From the NCBI GenBank assembly GCA_038108155.1, contig JAYNHP010000028.1, positions 1 through 25,153 on the forward strand: 25,153 nucleotides of DNA, written 5' to 3'. Origin of the DNA: MED-G20 sp038108155. Lineage in GTDB: Bacteria; Bacteroidota; Bacteroidia; Flavobacteriales_D; Parvicellaceae. Of the stretch, positions 7,104-14,932 are shown piece after piece (positions within the stretch are counted from its first letter, which is position 1; each line of letters opens with the position of its first letter). A program made the position numbers and the translations under genes. The notes beneath the pieces were generated by a model. The model was not told where the DNA came from. It was given only the letters and a program-made list of their open reading frames with translations, and did no database searches.

Positions 7104-7610
7104 TTAGAGTTGTGGCTCCTGGGGCATTTCTTTAGACAAATCCCTATCAAAAAGATAGAGTCCTGCTTTGTCATTGCCAATCATGTTAAGTCTATCAATG
7201 ATGGTTCTTGCCAAGGCTTCTTCTTCTAATTGCTCTGCAACATACCACTGCATGAAATTATGGGTTGTAAAATCTTTTTCGTCTAGACAAAGTCCAACTA
7301 TATTATTTATGCTTTCAGTAACGTTTAACTCGTGTTCTAGCAAAGATTCAAAAACATGAGTCAAAGATTTAAAAGTTTTTGGCGGCTGAATTAATGCTGG
7401 AATCAAAGCCTTGCCCCCTCGTTCATTAATGAATTTTACCAATTTCAACATGTGTTGTCTCTCCTCATCACTGTGTTGATATAAAAAAGTAGATGAACCA
7501 CTCAGCCCCATCGTTTCTGTCCAAGACGCCATAGATAAGTAAAATTGAGATGAAGATGCTTCTAACTCGATTTGCTTATTTAATGCTTTTTCAATGACTG
7601 CTTTTAACAT
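7104..7610 (-). CDS. ftnA: Bacterial non-haem ferritin
   Basis: A 168-residue ferritin, the usual length for bacterial FtnA. Counting from the ATG, the di-iron ferroxidase ligands fall at the same numbers as in E. coli FtnA: E17, E50, H53, E94, Q127 and E130, with E126 also present (FMQWYVAEQLEEE). C-terminal helix markers (IIDRLNMIGNDKAGLYLFDRDLS) are also typical. It forms a 24-subunit cytoplasmic cage that oxidises Fe(II) and stores ferric iron. It heads the minus-strand run and is divergent from the TonB-receptor gene at 7750. A TAnnTTTG -7 box lies at 7625-7632 on this strand, implying a leader of only about 8 nt. I saw no convincing Fur box. The small basic protein gene follows 8 bp downstream. 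Confidence 0.95.
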   Translation of the reverse strand: MLKAVIEKALNKQIELEASSSQFYLSMASWTETMGLSGSSTFLYQHSDEERQHMLKLVKFINERGGKALIPALIQPPKTFKSLTHVFESLLEHELNVTESINNIVGLCLDEKDFTTHNFMQWYVAEQLEEEALARTIIDRLNMIGNDKAGLYLFDRDLSKEMPQEPQL

Positions 7611-7624
7611 AATTATTTTTTATG

Positions 7625-7632
7625 CAAATATA
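7625..7632 (-). promoter_or_regulatory. Candidate Bacteroidota -7 box for ferritin
   Basis: The minus strand reads TATATTTG (CAAATATA on +), a perfect TAnnTTTG. Transcription would start about 8 nt before the ferritin ATG. A weak -33-like TTTC lies about 19 bp upstream (7652-7655 on + as GAAA). Confidence 0.5.
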
Positions 7633-7679
7633 ACTCTTTTCAAATTCTTATGAAATCTATATTCAATTTGCCCCCTATC

Positions 7680-7687
7680 TATTTTTG
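7680..7687 (+). promoter_or_regulatory. Candidate Bacteroidota -7 box for the TonB-receptor gene
   Basis: TATTTTTG matches TAnnTTTG exactly and lies 62 bp upstream of the ATG at 7750. No good TTTG -33 element is present at the expected spacing. The predicted leader (about 55 nt) contains the inverted repeat ATAATT-CT-AATTAT at 7710-7723. Confidence 0.4.
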
Positions 7688-7709
7688 TGTACAGTATATA
7701 TATTCAATT

Positions 7710-7723
7710 ATAATTCTAATTAT
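7710..7723. promoter_or_regulatory. Short inverted repeat in the TonB-receptor leader
   Basis: ATAATT-CT-AATTAT is a perfect 6+6 dyad with a 2-bp centre, placed between the presumed transcription start and the ATG at 7750. It could be an operator half-site pair, but in DNA this AT-rich such dyads also arise by chance. Confidence 0.25.
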
Positions 7724-7749
7724 GAAATTAATTTATAATTTAGTCATAT

Positions 7750-10617
7750 ATGGTATTTTTTACACAGATAATTAAACATACATTCATTCTATTTTTAATG
7801 GCTAATTTATTAGTGATTAATGTTTTTTCTCAGACAAATATTAACGGTAAAATAATAGATGAGGAAACTAATGAAGAACTTATTGGTGCTTCTGTCAAAA
7901 TAGTAAATTCTAGCTATGGATGTGTAACAGATTTCAATGGTGATTTTGAAATTAAAACAAATATTCCTTTGCCTTTTAGTATCGAAGTTTCCTACATCGG
8001 ATACGATTCTAAAGTCATTGATTTGATAGACAATCAAAGATTAAAAATTGGTTTGAAAAGCAAAGATTTACAACTAAAGGCTGTTGAAGTAATCTCTGGG
8101 ATAAGTAAAAAACTTAAAGAATCTCCTTTAAGTATTGAATCCATGGATATTAATGATATTAAGCAAACTTCTGCAACCAATTTTTACGAAGGACTAAGTC
8201 ATATGAAGGGTGTTGATATGACCTCGGCAAGTTTAGGTTTTAGAGTAATAAATACTAGAGGGTTTAATAGTACATCCCCTGTTAGGTCACTACAGATAAT
8301 TGATGGGGTTGATAACGCATCACCAGGATTAAATTTTGCTCTTGGAAACTTCCTTGGTGCCTCTGAACTAGACCTAATGAAAGTAGAAATTATTTCTGGG
8401 GCAAGTTCTGCTTTTTACGGCCCTAACGCATTTAATGGTGTTATAAGTATGGAAACTAAAAATCCATTTTTATTTCCTGGAATTTCTGCAAGTATTAAGC
8501 TAGGAGAACGTTTTTTAAACGAATACGCAGTAAGATATGCCAAGGTAATAAAAGATAAAAAAGGAAAAGACAGGTTTGCATATAAGTTTAATATTTATTA
8601 CATGAATGCCGACGATTGGGTAGCAGATAACTCTGCAAGTGTTGCAGATTTAGAAACTAATGAAAGTAGTCCAGGGGGTTACGATGCGGTTAATAGATAT
8701 GGGGATGAAAACCTAAGTCCTATTTTAAATCAAATGATATATGGTTTGGACGGAGAAGCCGATACTGCTAGTATAATGGCCTATCCCGGACTTGAAAGAT
8801 GGCACAGAAAAGGTTATTGGGAACAAGATTTAGTAGACTACGGTACAGAAAATCTTAAAACAAGTTTTGGGATGCATTACTTGTTTGACAATTCTATGGA
8901 GCTCTTTTCCTCATCTAATTTTTCTACAGGAACTACAGTTTATCAAGGTGATAACCGTTTTAGTTTAAAAAATATTAGATTTTTCCAAAATAAGTTAGAG
9001 CTTAAAAAAGACAATGATTTTTTCATTAGGCTTTATGCAACTCATGAGGATGCAGGTGATAGCTACGACGCTGTTTTAACTGCTTTTCAACTTCAAAACG
9101 CTGCAGCATCAGATGTTGACTATCATGAATTATATAAAACCTATTGGAGAGATAATATTTCTCCAAAAGTAGAAAGCTTAGACCCTTCAGTTAATTGGCT
9201 TCCATATTTTGATCCAGTTACTCAAACTGCATATCCTGTAAATTTTACAGACATTTTCAATGTTATTGATAATATCCCTATGGATTCTCTCGTTGCTTGG
9301 CACCAACAAACTGCAAATAATGCCAACAATTCTCATCCAAATATGGGTGTTACTTCTTTTTATGAGGTTGGGACTAACAGGTTTGACTCCTTATTTAACG
9401 AAGTTATTTCTACTGCATCAGTTCTTGATGGTGGGTCTAAAATAGTAGACAAATCTGCACTATACCACGGGCATGGAGAAAAAATTTGGAAAAATGACTT
9501 TGGAAAAATTACCCTTGGTAGCAACTTTAGAATTTATACTCCAAAATCTGGAGGTTCTTTATTTAGCGACACTAACTCAATCAGTTCTAGTGGGGATACC
9601 ATAATTAACAAAATTATTAATAAAGAATTTGGTGGATATCTTGGACTTGAAAAAAGCTTTTTAAGGGACCAATTAATTTTAAAAGGGTCTATGAGATTAG
9701 ATAAAAACCAAAATTTTAATATTATCCCAACACAGGCAATTTCTGGAATATTTAATATTAACGAATACCACACCATACGATCTACCTTTACTTCTGCAAT
9801 AAGAAATCCAACACTATTAAACCAATACCAATATTATAATATTGGGAGAGCCAAACTTGTTGGAAATATCAATGGCTATCAAAATCTTTATACATTGGAG
9901 TCTATATGGTCTTACTCTACATCTGGTAGAAATTTAGACTCATTAGTAAGTTTCAACCTAGATCCTATACGCCCAGAAGAAGTAAAATGTTTGGAATTTG
10001 GATATAGAGGAGCTCTTGGGAATAAGTTATTTATTGACGCAAATTACTATTACAACTGGTATACCAACTTTATTGGATTTATCAATGGTGCCAAAATTTT
10101 TGTAGACGCTCTTGGACTAGAAGTTTTAGATGTCTACAGAGTCGCTACCAACTCTGAAAAGATTATCACTACCCAAGGTTTTTCAACTGGACTTAATTAT
10201 TATATAGACAATCAATTTACTATAAATGGAAACTATTCTTGGAATGTATTAAATAAAGAAAATGACGATCCTATTATTCCTGCGTATAATACTCCAGAAC
10301 ATAAGTTTAACATTGGTGTTTCAGGTAAAGAAATAGATCTTAAAATATTGGAAAAATCCATCATAAAAAAGATGTCATTTAACTTAAATTATAAATGGGT
10401 AAAAGGATTTGAGTTCGAAGGTTCTCCACAGTTTACAGGCTTTGTACCAAGTTATGGTTTATTAGATTTTCAAATGACCAAAAACTTAACCAAACAAAAT
10501 CTTTCTGTAAAAGTTGGAGGTTCAAATATTTTAAATAACAAAGTTCTTCAAGTATACGGTGGACCGTATGTAGGAAGAATGATTTACATGTCATTGCTTT
10601 TCGATTTTAAAGACTAA
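7750..10617 (+). CDS. TonB-dependent outer-membrane receptor with carboxypeptidase-regulatory-like N-domain
   Basis: A 955-residue protein with a signal peptide (about 1-27, ending VFSQ), a CarboxypepD-regulatory-like beta-sandwich (about 30-112: INGKIIDEETNEELIGASVKI, then a GDFEI and an IGYDSK strand), a plug domain (about 125-235: VINTRGFNSTSPVRSLQIIDG and VEIISGASSAFYGPNAFNGVI) and a 22-strand-type barrel to the C-terminus (LLFDFKD). It imports a ligand across the outer membrane using TonB energy. No SusD-like lipoprotein is adjacent, so it is not a SusCD pair. The ligand cannot be read from sequence. Divergence from ferritin would fit iron but does not prove it. The next gene, 81 bp downstream, encodes a T9SS-exported hydrolase-like protein that may deliver or bind the ligand. 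Confidence 0.93.
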   Translation: MVFFTQIIKHTFILFLMANLLVINVFSQTNINGKIIDEETNEELIGASVKIVNSSYGCVTDFNGDFEIKTNIPLPFSIEVSYIGYDSKVIDLIDNQRLKIGLKSKDLQLKAVEVISGISKKLKESPLSIESMDINDIKQTSATNFYEGLSHMKGVDMTSASLGFRVINTRGFNSTSPVRSLQIIDGVDNASPGLNFALGNFLGASELDLMKVEIISGASSAFYGPNAFNGVISMETKNPFLFPGISASIKLGERFLNEYAVRYAKVIKDKKGKDRFAYKFNIYYMNADDWVADNSASVADLETNESSPGGYDAVNRYGDENLSPILNQMIYGLDGEADTASIMAYPGLERWHRKGYWEQDLVDYGTENLKTSFGMHYLFDNSMELFSSSNFSTGTTVYQGDNRFSLKNIRFFQNKLELKKDNDFFIRLYATHEDAGDSYDAVLTAFQLQNAAASDVDYHELYKTYWRDNISPKVESLDPSVNWLPYFDPVTQTAYPVNFTDIFNVIDNIPMDSLVAWHQQTANNANNSHPNMGVTSFYEVGTNRFDSLFNEVISTASVLDGGSKIVDKSALYHGHGEKIWKNDFGKITLGSNFRIYTPKSGGSLFSDTNSISSSGDTIINKIINKEFGGYLGLEKSFLRDQLILKGSMRLDKNQNFNIIPTQAISGIFNINEYHTIRSTFTSAIRNPTLLNQYQYYNIGRAKLVGNINGYQNLYTLESIWSYSTSGRNLDSLVSFNLDPIRPEEVKCLEFGYRGALGNKLFIDANYYYNWYTNFIGFINGAKIFVDALGLEVLDVYRVATNSEKIITTQGFSTGLNYYIDNQFTINGNYSWNVLNKENDDPIIPAYNTPEHKFNIGVSGKEIDLKILEKSIIKKMSFNLNYKWVKGFEFEGSPQFTGFVPSYGLLDFQMTKNLTKQNLSVKVGGSNILNNKVLQVYGGPYVGRMIYMSLLFDFKD

Positions 10618-10698
10618 CAATCTATTTTTAATATCTAAAATTTACTATTATTTAATTTTTACGTAAATTGTACTAAAATTATTCACTAAATCAACCTT

Positions 10699-12312
10699 AT
10701 GAAAAAAATTACTTTTAGCTTTCTATTTGTTTTGACTTTTATTTGTTCCTCTATTTCTATTGGGCAAACAAGATATTTAGATCCAGTGTTTCCTTCTGTA
10801 GACACTACCAATAATATAGTATATGCAGTAAATCAATCTGTATTACTAGGCGAGGCTTTGCCAGTTGCAACTGGAGCTACTGTTCCTATCGGGCTAGATA
10901 CAACTACTAATCCTCCCACTCCAATTTTATTTACAATGCCAGCTTTAGAATTAGATGTTTTTGAACCTTCTGGAGATACAGTTTCAGAAAGACCACTAAT
11001 TATCTATCTACACACTGGAACATTTGCACCGATCATCAGAAACGGGAATGCGACTGGGTCAAGAACTTACGATTATGCTACTCAAGTTTTTTGTAATCAA
11101 TATGCTGCAAGAGGTTATGTAGTAGCAAATACAGACTATAGAGCTGGATGGAATCCTGCATTACCAACTGAGCCAGAAAGAGCTGCTAGTTTAATGAAAG
11201 CAGCTTACAGAGGAATTCAGGATGTAAAAGCTGCCATTAGATATTTCAGAATGGATTATGAAAATGGCAATACTTACGGAATTGATACTTCAAGAATTAT
11301 TATTGTTGGTCAAGGAACTGGAGGCTGGATTGCTACTTGTTTAAACTCCGTTGACAAATTATCTGAAATCCAATTGCCAAAATTTCTTGATCCGGTGACT
11401 GCTTTACCTTTAATAGATACTGCAATTATGGGTGATTGGGATGGATATGGTGGAAATCCTGCTTACAATACTCCGAGTAATCCTGGCTATTCTAGTGAAC
11501 ACGATATGGTATTGAACATGGGTGGTGCTATTGGAGATCTTTCTTGGTTAGAAGCTGGAGACAAGCCAATTGCTGCTGTGCATGGAAACTTAGATGCAAT
11601 TGCAAGATTTACTACTGGTAATCTTTCTGTTTCTGGAATCAATATAGTTTCAGATATAAGTGGTTCTCACGATGTAGTTACAAAAGCAAATATGTTAGGT
11701 AACAACGATGCCATACCAAATCTATTTGACCCTTATACTTTAGCTGCTAAAGCTGCTTCAAATAGAATTGTTGGAACATTAGATTTTAGTGGTGACACAA
11801 TTGGCCCATCTGCTGACAACTTATTTCCATTTGTAACTGGAAATCCTGGTGAAGGTGCTCCTTGGGATTACTTTGACTCTCTAACTACAATAGCATTAGC
11901 AGTTGGACAAGGTCTTCCTGCAAGTGTGGGTACTGATGCCTACATGAGCAGTCTTGCAACAAATCCTGATGTTAGTATTGCAAAAGCAAATGCATATATA
12001 GATTCTACACTTGGATTCTTTTGTCCAAGAATTGTAAACACGCTGATGCTTCCTGGAAATACTATGGGAATTCAAAGTGAAAATATATCTGTAAATGTTT
12101 ACCCTAATCCAACTAGTGATTTTATTTCATTCAATTCATCTACTAATATTAATTCAATATCTGTTTTTGATAGTAATGGAAAGTTGATGGAGAGATTAAA
12201 TCCTAATAGATTTACTTTTACTATGGATTTAAGATCTTATGCTAAAGGAATTTATTATGCAGAAATTTCTAATGACAATCAAATTAAAACAGAAAAAATT
12301 ATTTTAAAATAA
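10699..12312 (+). CDS. T9SS-secreted alpha/beta-hydrolase-like protein with degenerate active site
   Basis: A 537-residue protein with a signal peptide (about 1-22, ending SIGQ), an alpha/beta-hydrolase-like body (about 90-420) and a type A T9SS sorting domain (about 460-537: VYPNPTSDFISF, VFDSNGKLM, LRSYAKGIYYAEI and KIILK). The sorting domain predicts export by the type IX system to the cell surface or medium. The hydrolase fold is suggested by LIIYLHTGTF (position of the HGG oxyanion loop), VVANTDYRAGW, a helix QDVKAAIRYFR and the nucleophile-elbow strand RIIIVGQGTGGW. The expected G-x-S-x-G reads G204-Q-G206-T-G208, so the serine position is Gly, and the HGG loop reads HTG. It may therefore be a non-catalytic binding protein. 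It follows the TonB-receptor gene by 81 bp and ends at a strong terminator, so the two probably form one unit. Confidence 0.85.
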   Translation: MKKITFSFLFVLTFICSSISIGQTRYLDPVFPSVDTTNNIVYAVNQSVLLGEALPVATGATVPIGLDTTTNPPTPILFTMPALELDVFEPSGDTVSERPLIIYLHTGTFAPIIRNGNATGSRTYDYATQVFCNQYAARGYVVANTDYRAGWNPALPTEPERAASLMKAAYRGIQDVKAAIRYFRMDYENGNTYGIDTSRIIIVGQGTGGWIATCLNSVDKLSEIQLPKFLDPVTALPLIDTAIMGDWDGYGGNPAYNTPSNPGYSSEHDMVLNMGGAIGDLSWLEAGDKPIAAVHGNLDAIARFTTGNLSVSGINIVSDISGSHDVVTKANMLGNNDAIPNLFDPYTLAAKAASNRIVGTLDFSGDTIGPSADNLFPFVTGNPGEGAPWDYFDSLTTIALAVGQGLPASVGTDAYMSSLATNPDVSIAKANAYIDSTLGFFCPRIVNTLMLPGNTMGIQSENISVNVYPNPTSDFISFNSSTNINSISVFDSNGKLMERLNPNRFTFTMDLRSYAKGIYYAEISNDNQIKTEKIILK

Positions 12313-12333
12313 TTTCTTCCATTTAATAATATT

Positions 12334-12359
12334 AAAAGCCCCTTTTGGGGCTTTTTTTT
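12334..12359 (+). terminator. Rho-independent terminator after the TonB-receptor/hydrolase unit
   Basis: AAAAGCCCC (12334-12342), a TTTT loop and GGGGCTTTT (12347-12355) form a perfect 9-bp stem with a T tail to 12359. It lies 21 bp after the stop of the T9SS-secreted protein. Confidence 0.95.
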
Positions 12360-12404
12360 GGTCTTATTTTATAAACTATATATATCCATAATTCATAATT
12401 AATA

Positions 12405-12412
12405 TATATTTG
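12405..12412 (+). promoter_or_regulatory. Candidate Bacteroidota -7 box for rseP
   Basis: TATATTTG matches TAnnTTTG exactly, 20 bp upstream of the ATG at 12433 and downstream of a strong terminator, so a promoter is expected here. The -33 element is not obvious. Confidence 0.5.
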
Positions 12413-12432
12413 CCGATTAATTTTAATTTTTA

Positions 12433-13758
12433 ATGGAAACAATAATTCAAATATCTCAATTCATAATGAGTTTATCGTTATTGATTGTACTTCATGAACT
12501 TGGGCATTTTATTCCTGCAAAATTATTTAAAACGAAAGTTGAAAAATTTTATCTGTTTTTTGATTGGCCATTTTCTCTTTTCAAAAAAAAGTTTGGAGAT
12601 ACTGAATACGGGGTTGGAATATTACCATTAGGAGGTTATGTTAAAATAGCTGGGATGATTGATGAAAGTTTGGACCAAGAGCAGCTAAATAAAGAGCCAG
12701 AGGATTGGGAATTTAGATCCAAACCAACTTGGCAAAGATTAATAATCATGGTTGGTGGGGTAACTGTAAATTTAGTACTTGGATATTTTATTTACATAAT
12801 GATGCTTTTTGTGTGGGGAGATGGATATATTTCTAATGACAAGATTCCACATGGAGCACATTTAAGTAGCCCCGTTTTTGAATCGTATGGATTCCAAGAG
12901 GGTGATTTAATTGTTGAAGTTGGTGGAGAAAAAGTTATAGAATTTGGAACTGCAGAAAAAAGAATTTTAATTGATGGCGAAAGAAATATAAAAATTAAAA
13001 GAAATGGAGAAATTATTTCTTTAACTCTCTCAGAAAATATTGTAAGTGAGTTACTTAAAAATAAAGGCGGAAGGATTTTTAATGACTTAAGAATATACAA
13101 CACAATAGATTCACTTGTAGCTGGTAATAATGCCATGAATGCGGGTTTTAATGTCGGGGATAGTATTGTTGGAATTAATGGATTAAGCACCCCTTTTTTT
13201 AGAGACTTTAGAAACGAACTTGAAAAATATAAATCCCAAGAAGTTGAAATTTCTTTTTATAGAAAGGATTCATTAAAAACTATTAAAGTAAATACTAATG
13301 AGGATGGTATTATTGGATATGTGATATATCAAAAATTGGGTAAAACAGTTTATGAATTTAATGAATATTCCTTTTTAGAAGCCATTCCTAATGGAATTAA
13401 AAATGGTACAAAAACCTTAACTAGTTATGTAAAATCTCTTTCCTTAATTTTCAATAAAGAGGGAGCAAAGCAAATAGGCGGATTTGGATCTATTGGGAGT
13501 ATGTTTGCAAATGAGTGGGATTGGAAAAGGTTTTGGGCCATGACTGCTTTACTCTCCATAATCCTGGCATTCATGAATATTCTTCCAATACCAGCTTTAG
13601 ATGGAGGACATGTAATGTTTTTAATTTATGAAATGATAGCCGGTAAACCACCCAGTGATCAGTTTTTAACAAGAGCTCAAGTGGTTGGAATGGTATTACT
13701 ATTTTCTTTGCTAATATATGCCAATGGAATGGATCTATATAGGTACATTACTGGCTAA
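12433..13758 (+). CDS. rseP: RIP metalloprotease RseP (site-2 protease, M50 family)
   Basis: A 441-residue inner-membrane zinc protease. The HExxH motif is HELGH at residues 21-25 in the first transmembrane helix, and the second metal motif is LDGGH at 389-393 near the C-terminus. The central periplasmic part carries two PDZ-like segments (GFQEGDLIVEVGGEKV and GFNVGDSIVGINGLS), as in RseP. In model bacteria RseP cuts anti-sigma factors or remnant signal peptides within the membrane, releasing envelope-stress sigma factors; the substrate here is unknown. It has its own promoter candidate (12405-12412) behind a terminator and no adjacent anti-sigma gene. The length and motif order are normal, and the ATG gives a complete first helix. 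Confidence 0.93.
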   Translation: METIIQISQFIMSLSLLIVLHELGHFIPAKLFKTKVEKFYLFFDWPFSLFKKKFGDTEYGVGILPLGGYVKIAGMIDESLDQEQLNKEPEDWEFRSKPTWQRLIIMVGGVTVNLVLGYFIYIMMLFVWGDGYISNDKIPHGAHLSSPVFESYGFQEGDLIVEVGGEKVIEFGTAEKRILIDGERNIKIKRNGEIISLTLSENIVSELLKNKGGRIFNDLRIYNTIDSLVAGNNAMNAGFNVGDSIVGINGLSTPFFRDFRNELEKYKSQEVEISFYRKDSLKTIKVNTNEDGIIGYVIYQKLGKTVYEFNEYSFLEAIPNGIKNGTKTLTSYVKSLSLIFNKEGAKQIGGFGSIGSMFANEWDWKRFWAMTALLSIILAFMNILPIPALDGGHVMFLIYEMIAGKPPSDQFLTRAQVVGMVLLFSLLIYANGMDLYRYITG

Positions 13759-13829
13759 ATTCTTACTTTTAAACATCTCTTTGGTCATAATCTTTTGATA
13801 TATAAAAGAATTTCTGGTTACGAACCATC

Positions 13830-13837
13830 TACTTTTG
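13830..13837 (+). promoter_or_regulatory. Candidate Bacteroidota -7 box for the 13853 gene
   Basis: TACTTTTG matches TAnnTTTG exactly and ends 15 bp before the ATG at 13853, implying a leader of about 9 nt. It overlaps the TTG at 13835 that would otherwise begin the longest frame, which argues against that start. Confidence 0.5.
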
Positions 13838-13852
13838 TGTAAACAAAAAGAA

Positions 13853-14767
13853 ATGGTTAAAAATATTTTTTTCTCTTTATTTTTTCTCTTTAGCTTCTTT
13901 AGTTCTTGGGGGCAAAGTGTTCCTGAGTACGACCAGTTTGAAGTTTACAAACAAGACAAAGACAATAAAATTTTAATAATTCCATTTGAGAATAAAATGT
14001 ATGCCTCTGTTATTGATAATGAAATTGCAGAATACAATAAGCTAAATTATTCAGCAATAAAAGAGGAGATGAAAAAAGGTATTTCTGAGCAAATCCTTCT
14101 CTCAATTAACAATAAAACTCCTGCAATCTCCTTAGAACACCATAAAGATTCTAACTCTCAAATATTAAATTATATATACAACAGTATTGGTTTAAAATAT
14201 GAAAAAGTTAAATCAAAAGATACTGTTGAACTGGAAGTTAAAAAAACTGATTTAATTAAAGAAAGGTTAAATAAATTTGTTCACCAGACAAACCAACATC
14301 ACGAAAAAGCAAAATACGATAGAGGAAATTTAAAAAATGGAGAAATTCATACTTCCAATTATAACGAAGAAAGATTTATGAATGTTATTATTCAAAATCC
14401 AAATCTGTTGGAAGAACTAAGAAATAAGTATAGAACCAATTACTATATTTTCGTGAACGAATTTCATATTGGAAGAGCATTCTCTAGCCCGGAGAATATA
14501 TATCTTAAAAAAAGACAAATAAGTACCCATTATACAGTTTTTAATCAAAGAGGTAAAGAAGTAGATGCAGGAGTTATTAGGGTTCAAATGCCGGAAGATG
14601 TATACAGTATAAATAAAATAAAAAGAGATTACATTTCTTCAATTGCAAAGGAGTTGTGTTCTTTTATTCCTGGACCGAAAGTAGAGAAAGCTACTCTTGT
14701 TAAGGAGGCAGAGGACAATAAAAACTCTAAGAGCCAAAGAAAAATCATTCATGGTGTCTTAGAGTAA
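13853..14767 (+). CDS. Secreted protein of unknown function
   Basis: A 304-residue protein from the ATG at 13853. I chose this start because it begins a clean signal peptide (MVKNIFFSLFF..., cleavage near SWGQ), whereas the upstream in-frame TTG at 13835 lies inside a predicted promoter box. The mature N-terminus has a strand-like KILIIPFENKMY followed by a helix of the KEEMKKGISEQILLSI type. This is vaguely reminiscent of the nucleotide-binding-like N-domains of CsgG/TolB-type envelope proteins, but the match is too weak to name. The middle is charged and helical. The C-terminal third (NYYIFVNEFHIGRAF..., HYTVFNQRGKEVDAGVIRV) looks like a beta strand-loop-strand unit. No catalytic motif or lipobox is visible. 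It follows rseP by 94 bp with its own promoter candidate. Confidence 0.75.
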   Translation: MVKNIFFSLFFLFSFFSSWGQSVPEYDQFEVYKQDKDNKILIIPFENKMYASVIDNEIAEYNKLNYSAIKEEMKKGISEQILLSINNKTPAISLEHHKDSNSQILNYIYNSIGLKYEKVKSKDTVELEVKKTDLIKERLNKFVHQTNQHHEKAKYDRGNLKNGEIHTSNYNEERFMNVIIQNPNLLEELRNKYRTNYYIFVNEFHIGRAFSSPENIYLKKRQISTHYTVFNQRGKEVDAGVIRVQMPEDVYSINKIKRDYISSIAKELCSFIPGPKVEKATLVKEAEDNKNSKSQRKIIHGVLE

Positions 14768-14932
14768 TTAGCCACTATTCAACTATACTGAATTTCTTAA
14801 CCACAGTCTTGTTATCTACTGATTTGTAGATGTATTATTTAAGGTCTTTAAAAAAGAGAATGTGGAAAGAAGAAGACATGAAAATGGGAGTAAATATTTA
14901 GAAATAATAATCGTTATTGGATATTTAAATTT

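Noticed and set aside
9260..9445. 61-codon + strand ORF inside the TonB-receptor gene
   Set aside because: A frame-shadow of the receptor with no independent start signal or family resemblance.
12792..13190. 132-codon open frame on the minus strand
   Set aside because: It lies wholly inside rseP on the opposite strand, shows Pro/Leu/Ser-rich shadow composition and has no motif; the rseP motifs are complete.
13791..13809. Hairpin TCTTTT-GATATAT-AAAAGA after rseP
   Set aside because: Only six A/T-rich pairs and no following T run, so it is not a convincing terminator; an operator role has no support.
13835..13852. TTG start extending the 13853 gene by six codons
   Set aside because: The TTG lies within a TAnnTTTG box and would place charged residues before the signal peptide; the ATG at 13853 is better.
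14830..14901. 23-codon ORF (MYYLRSLKKR...) in the intergenic region between 14767 and 14933
   Set aside because: No promoter box, ribosome site or recognisable sequence; ORFs of this length are expected by chance in AT-rich DNA.
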